In this document: in pieces, positions 35,933 to 46,172 of the stretch | How the letters are laid out: each line of letters begins with the position of its first letter | How positions within the stretch are numbered: position 1 is the stretch's first letter | Assembly: GCF_004349245.1 (NCBI RefSeq) | Contig: NZ_SMLC01000021.1 | Location: 1-64,000, forward strand | Direction: 5' to 3' | Source: Actinomadura sp. 6K520 | Lineage (GTDB): Bacteria > Actinomycetota > Actinomycetes > Streptosporangiales > Streptosporangiaceae | Length of the DNA: 64,000 bases | Made by a program: the position numbers and the translations under genes | Notes under the pieces: model-generated | Told to the model about the DNA's origin: nothing | The model's input: only the letters and a program-made list of their open reading frames with translations | Databases searched by the model: none

Positions 35933-36858
35933 CAGTGCAGCGTGTCCTTGCCGGTGAGGTCGGCCCCGCGTACCCAGTCGGCGGCGCCCATGCGGCGCTT
36001 CCCCTGCGGCTGGACCTCGCCCAGGGCGACGGGGTGTGTGGCCGTCCCCACCAGGACTTCGTTCTTCCCCGGACGCAGTTCGCCGGGTGAGAGCTTCTCC
36101 GCGTCGGGCCTGAGGCGGACCGGCCCCAGCTTGACCCGCATGTCACGGAACGTCGTCCATGCACCCGGGGCGGGGGTGCAGGCGCGGATGAGGCGATCGA
36201 TGTGCAGGGCGGGGCCGTTCCACTCGACGCGGGCGTCCTCGGGCGTCAGCTTGGCCGCGTGGGAGACGCCCTCGGTGGGCTGCGGCCGGGGCTCCAGGAC
36301 GCCTTGCTCGATGCCGTTCATCGTGTCCAGCAGGAGGGCGGCGCCGGCGTCCGCCAACCGGCCCAGCAGGTCACCGGTGGTGTCATCGGGGCGGATCGGT
36401 TCGGTGAGGACGCCGTAGACGGGCCCCGTGTCCAGGTCCTCCTCGATCTGGAACGTGGCCGCGCCGGTCATGTCGTCGCCGTGCAGGATGGCGCGCTGGA
36501 CGGGAGCGGCGCCGCGCCACGCGGGCAGCAGCGAGAAGTGCAGGTTCACCCAGCCGTGGCGCGGGACGTCCAGGGCCGCGCGGGGCAGCAGCGCCCCGTA
36601 CGCGACGACCGGGCAGCAGTCGGGCGCGATCTCGCGGAGCCGGTCGAGGAACTCTGGATCGCGGGCCCTGGCGGGCTTGAGCACCTCGACGCCGGCCTCG
36701 GCGGCGAACGCACCCACCGGGCTGGCGCTCAGACGGCGCCCACGGCCCGAACGCCCGTCCGGACGGGTCACGACCGCGGCGACCTCGTGCGAGGACTCCA
36801 GAAGCGCTCTCAGCGACGGCAGCGCGGTCTCGGGGGTGCCCGCGAAGACGAGCCGCAC
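35932..36858 (-). CDS. fmt: methionyl-tRNA formyltransferase
   Basis: 308 residues. Formylates the initiator Met-tRNA. Shows [18 protein letters not shown] at the start, the catalytic [20 protein letters not shown] motif (Asn, His) and the C-terminal OB domain. The GTG start follows the def stop directly (TAG then GTG), so def and fmt are translationally linked, as is usual for this enzyme pair. Confidence 0.97.
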   Translation of the reverse strand: MRLVFAGTPETALPSLRALLESSHEVAAVVTRPDGRSGRGRRLSASPVGAFAAEAGVEVLKPARARDPEFLDRLREIAPDCCPVVAYGALLPRAALDVPRHGWVNLHFSLLPAWRGAAPVQRAILHGDDMTGAATFQIEEDLDTGPVYGVLTEPIRPDDTTGDLLGRLADAGAALLLDTMNGIEQGVLEPRPQPTEGVSHAAKLTPEDARVEWNGPALHIDRLIRACTPAPGAWTTFRDMRVKLGPVRLRPDAEKLSPGELRPGKNEVLVGTATHPVALGEVQPQGKRRMGAADWVRGADLTGKDTLH

Positions 36859-37404
36859 CTAGATCGCCTTCCCGAAGGTCCGGTGCGGCGACTCCTTGAC
36901 GACGGGGACCGGGTCGCCGAACCACTCGGCCGTCCTGATCGCCTTCATCGCGGCCTTGCGCTGCTCGGGGTCCATCCGGTCGATGAAGATGATGCCGTCG
37001 AGATGGTCGGTCTCGTGCTGGACGCAGCGGGCCAGCATGTGCGTGCCCTCAAGCGTGATGGGCTCCCCGTACATGTTGAACCCCTTCGCCACGGCGCGGA
37101 CGGCCCGCGGCGTGGGGAACGCGAGGCCGGGCAGGGAGAGACAGCCCTCGTCGTCGGTCTCCTGCTCGTCCGACAGGTCCAGGGTCGGGTTGACCACGTG
37201 GCCCAGCCGGTCGTCGACGTAGTAGGTGAACACCCGCAGGCCGACGCCGAGCTGCGGCGCGGCGAGGCCCGCGCCGGGAGCGTCGATCATCGTGTCGGTG
37301 AGATCCTTGACGAGCTGCCGCAGCTCCTTGTCGAAGTCCTTCACCGGCTCCGCGGGCGTGCGCAGCACGGGATCGCCGAAAAGGCGGATGGGCTTGACGG
37401 CCAA
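36859..37404 (-). CDS. def: peptide deformylase
   Basis: 181 residues. Removes the formyl group from new proteins. The three metalloprotease motifs are GAGLAAPQLG, EGCLSLPG (Cys metal ligand) and HETDHLDG (His, catalytic Glu, His). The start is a TTG (MAVKPIRLFGDPVLR) with a GGAG site about 8 bases upstream; no ATG or GTG gives a better N-terminus. First gene of the def-fmt-rsmB-PAP2-rpe-HAD group. Confidence 0.96.
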   Translation of the reverse strand: MAVKPIRLFGDPVLRTPAEPVKDFDKELRQLVKDLTDTMIDAPGAGLAAPQLGVGLRVFTYYVDDRLGHVVNPTLDLSDEQETDDEGCLSLPGLAFPTPRAVRAVAKGFNMYGEPITLEGTHMLARCVQHETDHLDGIIFIDRMDPEQRKAAMKAIRTAEWFGDPVPVVKESPHRTFGKAI

Positions 37405-37524
37405 CGAAGGCTCCGTTTCCTACGAGATTCCCCGGGGGTTCCTGCGGTTCGTGCACGGCGGGATGCTCCGTCCGGCTCCGTCCAGTCTACGGAGGCCGAC
37501 CGTGAACAGTTACCCGCTGAGCAT

Positions 37525-39333
37525 TCACACGCCGCGGCCCGCTCCTTGATTGGCCGAACGCGCCTTGTAGGCGGCGGTGCGGGCCGCCTTGGCGGTCGCC
37601 TTGTCGGGGTGATGCGCGCCCAGGGCCTCCAGGACGTCGGCCACACCGGGATGGTCGGTGCGCCACAGCTCGTCGACCATCTTCTCCATCTCCGCTCCCG
37701 GCGGCAGGTCAAGGAGTGCCGCCTCGACCGCCTCCTCGGGTTCGGCGGTCTCCAGCATCCCTGCGACGGTGTCGACGAACACCCACAGGTACTCCTCGCG
37801 GGCCAGCTCCCGTCCCGATGGGTCGCCCGTGGCGTTCAGCCAAAGCGCGGCGTAGGGCGAGACAAGCGGATGCTCCTGCGCGGCGCGGACCACGGCTGCG
37901 GCCTCCGGGCCGACGCGGTGCAGGACGGCCGCCGCCAGGTTGCGCGCGCCCGGACCGCCGGTGCGCATGACGTCCAGGAGGTCGGCGGCGGCGTCCTTGG
38001 GGTCCTGGCCGGCCAGCCAGCCGCCGATCTCCTCGTCCGCGGCCTCGGGCCGGTACCAGGTGAGACCGGCGATGAGCTCGGAGGCCCTGGCGCCGGCCAG
38101 CTCACCGACGACCGGCGCGGTGAACCCGTCCGCGATCAGCAGTTCCCGAACGGCCCACACGCCCAGCGGTGTCAGCTCGCGCCCCTCACCGGACTTTCGG
38201 ACGACGCCCCATTCCTCAAGGGCCGCCAGCTCAAGGGCGAACGCGTCCGACACGAGCGCCGGCATGCCGTCGGCGTCGGAGAGGTCGTACGCCTCCTCGA
38301 CGTGGTCGAGCAACGCCCCGAGAAGGGTCTCGGGCTCCGTCGGCTCTTCCTGCTCGTACAGGTGGATGAGGACGCCGGTCATCTCGTTCTGGACGAGTTC
38401 CACCGCGTCCAGGCCGTCCGCGTAGTCGTGGCCGGGCACCGCAAGCGCGTCGAACATCGGCAGCCAGGCGCCGAGCAGGGTCGCGTCGTCGGTGGAACGG
38501 AGGCCGTCCAGGGCGGGGCCGGGGCCGGCCCTACCGTCAGCGGCCGTTATCACCTCGGCCTCTACGGCGGCCCACCAGAACCGCTCCAGCTCCCCCGAGT
38601 CCTCCATTTGGCCGTGGCTCCGCGGTGTCTCCAGGCCGAGCGCGGCACCGGCGGCCTCCGCGTCGGCCTCGGTGAGCGTGTCGTGCTCGGTGAGGTCACG
38701 CTCGCCCGTCCAGTCGGCCAGGGCGAGGGTGAGCCGGGTCAGGCTGGATCGGCGCGCGGCGTCGGCCAGCTCCGCCTCCGGGGCCAGCCGCACCGGCGGG
38801 ACGACCATCTCTTCGACCTGACGCAGGTAGCCCTCGGTGCGGGCGTAGCGCTCGTGCTCGGGAAGCGCCTCGAAGTCGCTGATCCACGCCTCGACCGCCT
38901 CCTGGTCGTCCAAGGAGACGCCGTCGGCCTGCATCAGCCCGCCGATGACCTCCGCGGCGGCCTGCCGTTCCACGCTGTCCACCGAGGCGACGAGTTCCTC
39001 GAACTCGGGGCCGATCCGGTCGATCTCGGCCTCCAGGCCCGCGGCGGCGTCCGCGGTTACGGCCTTGGTGTCGCGCAGGTAAGCGGCGATCCGGCGGAGC
39101 ACGTCCAGGATCGTGGGCACGTCCTCGCGCCCGGCGACCACGGACTCGGGGAACACCTTCAGCAGGAGTTCGCGCAGATGCTCCGGAGTCAGTGCGTCCG
39201 GGCCGGTCAGGCCCATCTCCTTCTGCGCGAGATCGAGCAGGATCCGAGCTCCCGGCTCGTCCAGCGCCTTGCCGTGTTCGTCCGCCCACCGCCGCAGGTC
39301 GCCCACGGTGGTCTCCACCCAGTTGTCGGCCAC
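37525..39333 (-). CDS. acidic helical protein of unknown function
   Basis: 602 residues, strongly acidic and Leu/Ala/Glu rich, predicted all-alpha. No signal peptide, membrane helix or nucleotide motif. The C-terminal third (about 450-600) contains HEAT-like pairs such as DLLDVMRTGGPGARNLAAAV and AAVVRAAQEHPLVSPYAALW. Trp-containing starts (NWVETTVGDLRRWADEHG) suggest an N-terminal small domain. It lies between def and priA on the same strand and is probably cytosolic, perhaps a scaffold. I do not recognise a named family. GTG start. Confidence 0.7.
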   Translation of the reverse strand: MADNWVETTVGDLRRWADEHGKALDEPGARILLDLAQKEMGLTGPDALTPEHLRELLLKVFPESVVAGREDVPTILDVLRRIAAYLRDTKAVTADAAAGLEAEIDRIGPEFEELVASVDSVERQAAAEVIGGLMQADGVSLDDQEAVEAWISDFEALPEHERYARTEGYLRQVEEMVVPPVRLAPEAELADAARRSSLTRLTLALADWTGERDLTEHDTLTEADAEAAGAALGLETPRSHGQMEDSGELERFWWAAVEAEVITAADGRAGPGPALDGLRSTDDATLLGAWLPMFDALAVPGHDYADGLDAVELVQNEMTGVLIHLYEQEEPTEPETLLGALLDHVEEAYDLSDADGMPALVSDAFALELAALEEWGVVRKSGEGRELTPLGVWAVRELLIADGFTAPVVGELAGARASELIAGLTWYRPEAADEEIGGWLAGQDPKDAAADLLDVMRTGGPGARNLAAAVLHRVGPEAAAVVRAAQEHPLVSPYAALWLNATGDPSGRELAREEYLWVFVDTVAGMLETAEPEEAVEAALLDLPPGAEMEKMVDELWRTDHPGVADVLEALGAHHPDKATAKAARTAAYKARSANQGAGRGV

Positions 39334-39349
39334 CCGAGAACCCTATTGG

Positions 39350-41536
39350 TCAGATCAACTCCAGGGGGTCGATCTGGACTCGTACGGTCTCCGTGGCCTT
39401 GCGCGCGCTGCGCACGCCCTGGGCCTCCTTCAGCGCGCGCGCCAAAGCGTGCCCTGCAACCCGGGGTACGCGGATCAGTGCGCGTTCCTTCTCCCGGGCA
39501 CGTTCCTTCTCGGCATGGGCACCCGCCTGCGGGCCTGGAGCCTGCGGGACGGGAACGGGGCCGAGCACCTCCGCACCGTCGGGCAGGCGGGCATCGGCCA
39601 GAAGGTCCCGGATGGCCGCGGGCGTCCCGGTCAGGGAGGCCATCCGCGCCGCGGGCGGGAAACCGACCTCCCTGCGCTCGGCCAGCTCACGTTCCGCGTA
39701 GGTGACCGGGTCCCACCGGACGAGGGCCTGGACGGCGGGCAGCGTCCCTTCCGCGGCCACCACGACCGGGCCCTGCGGGCGCACGAGCGCCGCCGCGTTC
39801 ATCCAGCGCCGCAGCGCCTCCTCCCCGGCGCGCAGATCCGGCCGCCCGAGCAGCACCCAGCCGTCCAGCAGCAGCGCGGCCCGGTAGCCGTCCTCCGCGG
39901 GCGGTTCCGCACCGGGTGTGGACACCACCAGAGCGCGTTCGGCGCCGACCCTTTCGAGGATCGCGTCGCGGCCGGAGGTGCGCACCGGCACGCCGGGGAA
40001 CGCCCTGCCCAGCTCCTCCGCCGTGCGTTTGGCGCCCACCACCACGGCGCGCACCTGGAAGAAGCCGCATTCGGGGCAGTGCCAGTCGCCCGCGATGCGC
40101 CCGCACCACCGGCAGTGCGGGGCGGCATGGGACGACGGCAGTGACAACGGCCCCTGGCAGGCCGCGCACTGGGCCGGGGTACGGCAGCGCCCGCACGCGA
40201 TGCCCGGCACGTATCCGCGCCGTGGGACCTGCACCAGGACGGGCCCGTCCTGCAGCGCCTGCCGCGCCGCTTCGAACGCGACGTTCGGCAGGCGCGCGGT
40301 ACGGGCGGCGGCGTCCCGGGCGAGCTGGGCGTCCTCGCCGACATAGCGGACGCGGGGCATGGCCGTCCGTACGCGCTGCCGGTCCGCCGCGAGCGCGTGC
40401 GCCCAGCCGGTCTCGACGAGCTGGGTGGCGTCGGTGGTCCTCGTGTAACCGCCGATCAGCGCCGCGGCGCCCGTCCTGTGGGCGCGCAGGGCCAGGACCT
40501 CGCGCGGGTGCGGGTAAGGGGCGTGCGGCTCGGCGTGGACGTCGTCCCCGTCGTCCCACAGCACGACCAGGCCGAGATCGGCGACGGGGGCGAACATCGC
40601 GGCGCGCGTGCCCACCACCGCCCGCGCGGATCCGCGCAGAACGGCCAGCCACCTCCGGTAGCGCTCCGCGGGGCCGAGTTCCGCCGTCAGCGCGACGTGC
40701 AGGCCCTCCCCCAGCTCCACCTCCAGCGCGGCGTCCATCCGCGCCACATCGCGGCCGTCGGCCACGACGACCAGGGCGCCGCGTCCGCTCCGCAGGGCCA
40801 CGGCCACAGCACGCGCTATGGCTGCCGTCCAGTCGGGCCCAGGCAGGGCCGTCCACACCGCCCGGGGCGCCCTGCCGTCGGCAAGAGCGCTCAGGAACGA
40901 GGCCCCCGCCGGGTAGTCACGCCATACGCCGATGTCCGCGTCTTCGCTGTCACCGGGTTCGTCGCTGTCACCGGAAGGTTCGGTCTCGTCGCCAGGCGCG
41001 GCCGCAGGTTCCGCCTCTGCACGGGCATGCCGCGGGGGGACGGCGAGCCGGAGCACGTCCGCGAACGTCCCCGCGTACCGGTCGGCCACCTCCCGCACCA
41101 GCGCCGCGACCTCCGGGGTGAGGACGGGCTCGGACGACGTGACCCGCTCCAGGTAGAGGAGCTTCCCGTCGTGACCGCTCTCGGCGACCCTCTCCAGCAG
41201 GAAACCGTCGACGAGCTGCCCCGCGAAACGCACCCGCACGCGGCAGCCGGGCACGGCCTTGGCGTCCAGCTCGGCCGGAACCAGGTAGTCGAAGGGCCGG
41301 TCCAGGTGCGGCAGGGACATGTCGACCGCGATCCGCGCGACGGGCAGCTCCTCGGCGGGCCGCCGCGCCCCCTTCTTCGCGGTCTTCCCCGGCTTGCCGC
41401 CCTTGGCGCCGCCGACCGGCTTGGAGGACTTGGGAGATTTGGAAGGCTGAGAAGGCTTGCCCGGCCCGTCCGCGGGGCGCTCCGGCAGATCGCCCAGCCC
41501 CGGGATGAGGTCCGTCCCCCCACCGTCCTTCGCCAC
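39350..41536 (-). CDS. priA: PriA-like primosomal protein N', helicase-inactive
   Basis: 728 residues. The N-terminal DNA-binding part (VARIAVDMSLPHLDRPFDYL, VRFAGQLVDGFLLERV) and the zinc cysteines (ACGRCRTPAQCAACQGPL, then CRWCG and CPECG) fit PriA. The Walker A region reads WTALPGPDWTAAIAR instead of GxTGSGKT, and the DEEH Walker B is replaced by VLWDDGDDVHAEPH. Actinobacterial PriA proteins typically lack ATPase motifs, so it may act as a DNA-structure recognition or loading factor without helicase activity. An acidic spacer lies near residue 190-220. GTG start. Confidence 0.92.
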   Translation of the reverse strand: MAKDGGGTDLIPGLGDLPERPADGPGKPSQPSKSPKSSKPVGGAKGGKPGKTAKKGARRPAEELPVARIAVDMSLPHLDRPFDYLVPAELDAKAVPGCRVRVRFAGQLVDGFLLERVAESGHDGKLLYLERVTSSEPVLTPEVAALVREVADRYAGTFADVLRLAVPPRHARAEAEPAAAPGDETEPSGDSDEPGDSEDADIGVWRDYPAGASFLSALADGRAPRAVWTALPGPDWTAAIARAVAVALRSGRGALVVVADGRDVARMDAALEVELGEGLHVALTAELGPAERYRRWLAVLRGSARAVVGTRAAMFAPVADLGLVVLWDDGDDVHAEPHAPYPHPREVLALRAHRTGAAALIGGYTRTTDATQLVETGWAHALAADRQRVRTAMPRVRYVGEDAQLARDAAARTARLPNVAFEAARQALQDGPVLVQVPRRGYVPGIACGRCRTPAQCAACQGPLSLPSSHAAPHCRWCGRIAGDWHCPECGFFQVRAVVVGAKRTAEELGRAFPGVPVRTSGRDAILERVGAERALVVSTPGAEPPAEDGYRAALLLDGWVLLGRPDLRAGEEALRRWMNAAALVRPQGPVVVAAEGTLPAVQALVRWDPVTYAERELAERREVGFPPAARMASLTGTPAAIRDLLADARLPDGAEVLGPVPVPQAPGPQAGAHAEKERAREKERALIRVPRVAGHALARALKEAQGVRSARKATETVRVQIDPLELI

Positions 41537-41693
41537 GTCCCCGTCCTACCAGATCAGCCCGACAGCCGACCGCGCACGCTAGGGTTGATCCGTTCGAACG
41601 GGGACGAACGGGGTGCGCATCCGCCGCTCCATTGCCCGATGCCCCCGCGCCCTAGCCGCCCGACAAGCCCGTGCAGGCGATGACAACCAGGCG

Positions 41694-43358
41694 ATGACAA
41701 CACCGCATACCCAAGAGCGGGCGGACGCTCCTGCCCTGCAGAGTCCGCCACGCCGCCCCCGGTCCCCCGCGCCCTGGAGAAGGTGGGCGAACCCGCGTCA
41801 CCCCGTAGTGGCGGCCACGTTCGCCTCGGCCGTCCTCCACCTGGTGTGGGCGCTGTACCTGGCGACGGAAGGCGGTGACCTCGCGGCGCAGGCCGCGTGG
41901 ACCGACTTCGTCTGGAAGCACCCTGACGCCGCGTACAGCTTCGCCTGGTACGGCGGGATGCACCCGGTCTCCTACAGCGTCCTGTCCCCGCACCTCATGG
42001 CGCTGTTCGGCATCCGTACGGTCGCCGTGGTGACCGGCACGGTCTCGGCGGCACTCACCGCGCACCTCCTGAGGCGGTTCAAGGCGCCCGTGGCGCTCCC
42101 CGCCTCCCTCTGGGCCGCGTTCGCGCTGGCGTGCAACGCCGCGTCCGGCCGGACCACGTTCGGGCTGGGCCTCATGTTCGCGCTCCTGGCGACGATCGTG
42201 GCGTTCACCGGCCGCGGAACCCCCGCCCTGCGCGCGGTGGGGATGGCCGTCCTCAGCCTCCTCGCGTCGCTGGCGAGCCCGGTCGCGGGCCTTTTCCTGC
42301 TCGTGCTGGCCGCCGCGCTGTTCCTGACCGGACGCCGTCGCGCCGGGGTCTGCCTCGCCGTCGGCCTGCCGCTCGTCGTGGGCACGACGAGCCTGCTGTT
42401 CCCCTTCGACGGCATCCAGCCGATCTCGTTCACCGCCATCGTCCTGCCCGCCGTCACCGGCGTGATCGCCGTGCTGACGTGTGCGCCGAAGAGCTGGACC
42501 CTCGTCCGCGTCGGCGCCGCCGTGTACCTGGCCGGGATCGTGCTGACGTGGCTGATCCCGTCCCCGGTCGGCAGCAATGTCGAGCGGCTCTCGCTGATGT
42601 TCGGCGGGATGTTCCTGCTGTCGGCCGTCGCGCGCGCGCACGGCCGCCTGCGGATCGCCGTGCTGTCCCTGGCGTTCATCGTCACCGCGTCCTGGCAGGT
42701 CGTGAAGCCCGTCGACGACCTCATCCACACCGAACCCGCCGACGAGGCCGCCGCGCACGCCAGCGGCCTCGTCACCGAGCTGACGAACCTCGGCGCCGAC
42801 AAGGGGCGCATCGAGGTCGTCCCGCTGCGCTCCCACTGGGAGGCGGCCGGAATGAGCCGCCACTTCACCCTGGCGCGCGGCTGGAACCGCCAGGTCGACG
42901 CCGAACGCCACGGGCTGTTCTACGAGGAGGGCGCGCTGACGTCCGACTCCTACCGCGACTGGCTGCACAAGTGGGCGGTGCAGTACGTCGTCCTGCCCGA
43001 GCAGGAGAACGACTGGGCGGCGCAGGAGGAGGCCGCGCTCGTCGCGGAGGGCCAGCCGTACCTGACGGAGATCTGGCACGACGAGCACTGGCGCCTGTAC
43101 CGCGTCCTGCGCGCGACGCCCCTGGTCGACCGCCCGGCGTCCGTCCGCAAGCTCGACGCGGGCGAACTCGTCGTGGACATGCCGTCCAGCGGTTCCGTTC
43201 TGGTGCGCGCCTACTGGTCGCCCTGGCTGAGGGTGACGGGCGGGGACGCTTGCCTGGCGCGCGCGGGCGAGTTCGTCCGGCTGCAGGTGGACGAGCCCGG
43301 CCGCTACACCATCGGCGCCCGCTACGGCCTGCATGGCGGCGACCACTGCGCACCCTGA
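41694..43358 (+). CDS. polytopic membrane protein, GT-C-like topology
   Basis: 554 residues. After a Pro/Arg-rich N-terminus come about ten hydrophobic helices (residues 45-345), then a soluble domain of about 200 residues containing HASGLVTELTNLG, LHKWAVQYVVLPEQENDW and HDEHWRLYRVLRATP. The first outer loop carries EGGDLAAQAAWTDFVWKHPD, reminiscent of the acidic loop of GT-C glycosyltransferases, so lipid-linked sugar transfer is one possibility. The gene faces metK in a region where actinomycetes often have such a protein. ATG 41694 is chosen over earlier codons because it starts the usual MTTP-type terminus. Confidence 0.7.
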   Translation: MTTPHTQERADAPALQSPPRRPRSPAPWRRWANPRHPVVAATFASAVLHLVWALYLATEGGDLAAQAAWTDFVWKHPDAAYSFAWYGGMHPVSYSVLSPHLMALFGIRTVAVVTGTVSAALTAHLLRRFKAPVALPASLWAAFALACNAASGRTTFGLGLMFALLATIVAFTGRGTPALRAVGMAVLSLLASLASPVAGLFLLVLAAALFLTGRRRAGVCLAVGLPLVVGTTSLLFPFDGIQPISFTAIVLPAVTGVIAVLTCAPKSWTLVRVGAAVYLAGIVLTWLIPSPVGSNVERLSLMFGGMFLLSAVARAHGRLRIAVLSLAFIVTASWQVVKPVDDLIHTEPADEAAAHASGLVTELTNLGADKGRIEVVPLRSHWEAAGMSRHFTLARGWNRQVDAERHGLFYEEGALTSDSYRDWLHKWAVQYVVLPEQENDWAAQEEAALVAEGQPYLTEIWHDEHWRLYRVLRATPLVDRPASVRKLDAGELVVDMPSSGSVLVRAYWSPWLRVTGGDACLARAGEFVRLQVDEPGRYTIGARYGLHGGDHCAP

Positions 43359-43422
43359 CCGACCCCAGCCGGCAGCCACGCCACACTCAACGCCACACAA
43401 GACTCAACGCCGCACACACGAC

Positions 43423-43452
43423 GAAGAGCCCCGCGAAACCGCGGGGCTCTTC
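43423..43452. terminator. strong bidirectional hairpin terminator
   Basis: A perfect 13-base stem GAAGAGCCCCGCG (43423-43435) / CGCGGGGCTCTTC (43440-43452) closes an AAAC tetraloop, 65 bases after the membrane-protein stop and 33 bases before the metK stop. It can terminate both convergent genes. Confidence 0.85.
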
Positions 43453-43484
43453 TCGCTTGCGGGACCGTCGGCCGGGCCGTCCCG

Positions 43485-44678
43485 CTACAGGCCGGCGGCG
43501 GAGGCCAGGGCCTTGGCGCGGTCCGTCGACTCCCAGGAGAAGTCGGGCTCGCTGCGGCCGAAGTGGCCGTACGCGGCGGTCTGCTGGTAGATCGGGCGGA
43601 GCAGGTCCAGGTCGCGGACGATCGCGGCCGGGCGCAGGTCGAAGACCTCGAAGATCGCCTTCTCGATCTTCTCGGGGGCGACCCTCTCGGTGCCGAAGGT
43701 CTCCACGAACACCCCGACCGGGTGGGCCTTGCCGATCGCGTAGGCGACCTGCACCTCGGCGCGGTCGGCGAGCTGCGCGGCGACGATGTTCTTGGCGACC
43801 CAGCGCATCGCGTACGCGGCGGACCGGTCGACCTTGGACGGGTCCTTCCCGGAGAACGCGCCGCCGCCGTGCCGCGCCATGCCGCCGTAGGTGTCCACGA
43901 TGATCTTGCGGCCGGTGAGCCCGGCGTCGCCCATCGGGCCGCCGATCTCGAAGCGGCCGGTCGGGTTGACCAGGAGCCGGTAGCCCTCGGTGTCGAGGTC
44001 GAACCCGGCGAGCACTGGGTCGACGACGTGCTCCTTGATGTCGGGGGCCAGCAGTTCCTTCAGGTCGATGTCGGGGGCGTGCTGGCTGGACACGACGACG
44101 GTGTCGAGGCGGACGCCGCGGTCGCCGTCGTACTCGATGGTGACCTGGGTCTTGCCGTCGGGACGCAGGTAGGGGACGTCCCCGCTCTTGCGGACGGCCG
44201 ATAGCCGGTGCGCGAGCCGGTGCGCGAGCGTGATCGGCAGCGGCATCAGGTCGGGCGACTCGTTGGTGGCGTAGCCGAACATCAGCCCCTGGTCGCCGGC
44301 GCCCTGCCGGTCCAGTTCGTCGACGCCCTCGCCCTCGCGGGCCTCGTAGGCGGCGTCGACGCCCTGGGCGATGTCGGGCGACTGGGCGCCGATGGACACC
44401 GACACACCGCAGGAGTGGCCGTCGAAGCCCTTCTTCGACGAGTCGTAGCCGATCTCCAGGATCTTCTCGCGGATCACGCCCGGGATGTCCACGTAGGTCT
44501 CGGTGGTGACCTCACCGGCCACATGGACCTGACCGGTCGTGATCATCGTTTCGACGGCGACCCGGCTCTTCGGGTCGTCCTTGAGCATCGAGTCGAGGAT
44601 CGCGTCGCTGATCTGGTCCGCGATCTTGTCCGGGTGTCCTTCGGTGACGGACTCGGAGGTGAACAGGCGGCGAGGCAC
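43485..44678 (-). CDS. metK: S-adenosylmethionine synthetase
   Basis: 397 residues. Makes SAM from methionine and ATP. The motifs [35 protein letters not shown], the P-loop-like [19 protein letters not shown] and metal-site aspartates are complete. The GTG at 44678 is set by an AAGGAG site and the conserved start [10 protein letters not shown]. No SAM riboswitch motif is apparent in the 208 bases upstream to coaBC. Confidence 0.97.
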   Translation of the reverse strand: MPRRLFTSESVTEGHPDKIADQISDAILDSMLKDDPKSRVAVETMITTGQVHVAGEVTTETYVDIPGVIREKILEIGYDSSKKGFDGHSCGVSVSIGAQSPDIAQGVDAAYEAREGEGVDELDRQGAGDQGLMFGYATNESPDLMPLPITLAHRLAHRLSAVRKSGDVPYLRPDGKTQVTIEYDGDRGVRLDTVVVSSQHAPDIDLKELLAPDIKEHVVDPVLAGFDLDTEGYRLLVNPTGRFEIGGPMGDAGLTGRKIIVDTYGGMARHGGGAFSGKDPSKVDRSAAYAMRWVAKNIVAAQLADRAEVQVAYAIGKAHPVGVFVETFGTERVAPEKIEKAIFEVFDLRPAAIVRDLDLLRPIYQQTAAYGHFGRSEPDFSWESTDRAKALASAAGL

Positions 44679-44846
44679 GTACGTGAACTCCTTGCAGCGG
44701 CTGCTGACTGTCGTCGCAGGGACGGATGTCTTGTCGAGTTCGGCAGGGGACCCCGCCCCCGCCGGGTTTCCCACGGTCGTTTCGGAGTCTAGCGGGAACG
44801 TGGAACGGCACCACGATCACCGGGCGACGCCGGGCCTCCGCCGCCT

Positions 44847-44862
44847 CGGCCGGGAACGGCCG
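44847..44862 (-). terminator. hairpin downstream of coaBC
   Basis: A perfect six-base stem CGGCCG / CGGCCG with loop GGAA lies 25 bases after the coaBC stop codon. It is a weak candidate terminator between coaBC and metK. Confidence 0.35.
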
Positions 44863-44886
44863 CCGGGCCGGGCGCCGCGGCCGGCA

Positions 44887-46107
44887 TCAGTCGGCCGGCG
44901 GGGGGACGAGGCGGGCGGCGACCTGGTCCCAGACGACCTCGGCGAGCGCCTCCTTGGCGCCGCGCGGCACCTCGGTCTGCGAGCCGTCCGCGCCGAGGAT
45001 CACCGCGGCGTTGTCCGGGCGCCCGAAGGTGAGGCCCTCCCCGACCTGGTTGACGACGAGCAGGTCGCAGCGCTTGCGGGCGAGCTTGGCGCGGCCGTTC
45101 TCCAGGACGTCGTCGGTCTCGGCCGCGAAGCCGACGATCACCTGCCCGGGGCGGCGCCTCTCGCCGAGCTCGGCGAGGATGTCGGGGTTCTTGGCCAGCC
45201 GGATCGGCTCCGGCTCGCTCCCCTCGGACTTCTTGATCTTGGAGCCCTGGTAGCCGGCCGGCCGGAAGTCGGCGACGGCCGCGGCCATGACGACCGCGTC
45301 GGCGGCGCCGGCGGCCTTCAGGACGGCCTCGCGCATGTCCGCGGCCGACACGACGGGCACGATGCCGGCCCCGGCCGGGTCGGGCAGGGCGACGTTGGCG
45401 GAGACGAGCGTGACCCGGGCGCCGCGGGCCACGGCCGTGCGGGCGAGCGCGTAGCCCTGCAGCCCGGACGAGCGGTTCCCGAGGAAGCGGACGGGGTCGA
45501 GGGCTTCGCGGGTGCCGCCGGCCGAGACGACCACGTGCCGCCCGGCGAGGTCGCGGCCGTCCGCGCCGCGGGCCAGGACGTGCCGGGCGACCTCGAACAG
45601 CTCGGCCGGCTCGGGCAGCCGCCCGGGGCCGGTGTCCTTGCCGGTGAGGCGCCCGGAGGCCGGGTCGACGACGACGGCGCCGCGGTCCCGCAGCGTCGCC
45701 ACGTTCGCCTGCGTCGCGGGATGCTCCCACATCTCGGTGTGCATCGCGGGGGCGAAGACGACGGGGCAGCGGGCGGTGAGCAGGGTGTTGGTGAGCAGGT
45801 CGTCCGCCAGGCCGCCGGCGGCCCGGGCGAGCAGGTCGGCGGTGGCGGGGGCGACGAAGACCAGGTCGGCGTGCTGCCCGAGCCTGACGTGCGGGACGTC
45901 GGCGACGCCGTCCCACACCGCCGTCGAGACCGGGTTCCCCGACAGGGCCGCCCACGTGGGCTCGCCGACGAAGCGGAGCGCGTCCTCGGTCGGGACGACG
46001 GTGACGTCGTGGCCCGACTCGGTGAGCCGCCGGAGCAGTTCGCACACCTTGTACGCGGCGATGCCGGCGCTCACTCCGAGCACGACGCGCGGCTTGGGGG
46101 AGGTCAT
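44887..46107 (-). CDS. coaBC: bifunctional phosphopantothenoylcysteine synthetase/decarboxylase
   Basis: 406 residues. Coenzyme A synthesis: CoaC decarboxylase domain first (GVSAGIAAYKVCELLRRL, with the catalytic VFAPAMHTEMWEHPATQANV region), then the CoaB synthetase domain (VVSAGGTREALDPVRFLGNR, AVADFRPAGYQGSKIKK, KNPDILAELGERR). The ATG at 46107 is used; an upstream in-frame GTG would only add MGG. Third gene in the gmk-rpoZ-coaBC cluster. Confidence 0.97.
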   Translation of the reverse strand: MTSPKPRVVLGVSAGIAAYKVCELLRRLTESGHDVTVVPTEDALRFVGEPTWAALSGNPVSTAVWDGVADVPHVRLGQHADLVFVAPATADLLARAAGGLADDLLTNTLLTARCPVVFAPAMHTEMWEHPATQANVATLRDRGAVVVDPASGRLTGKDTGPGRLPEPAELFEVARHVLARGADGRDLAGRHVVVSAGGTREALDPVRFLGNRSSGLQGYALARTAVARGARVTLVSANVALPDPAGAGIVPVVSAADMREAVLKAAGAADAVVMAAAVADFRPAGYQGSKIKKSEGSEPEPIRLAKNPDILAELGERRRPGQVIVGFAAETDDVLENGRAKLARKRCDLLVVNQVGEGLTFGRPDNAAVILGADGSQTEVPRGAKEALAEVVWDQVAARLVPPPAD

Positions 46108-46172
46108 GCCGCCCACTGTGCCATCAGGCAGCGGGCGGTCTCCCGCCGGGGTCGCCCCCGGGCGGGGCGCTC

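Noticed and set aside
44679-44886. SAM riboswitch upstream of metK
   Set aside because: None of the conserved SAM aptamer blocks could be recognised in the 208-base gap.
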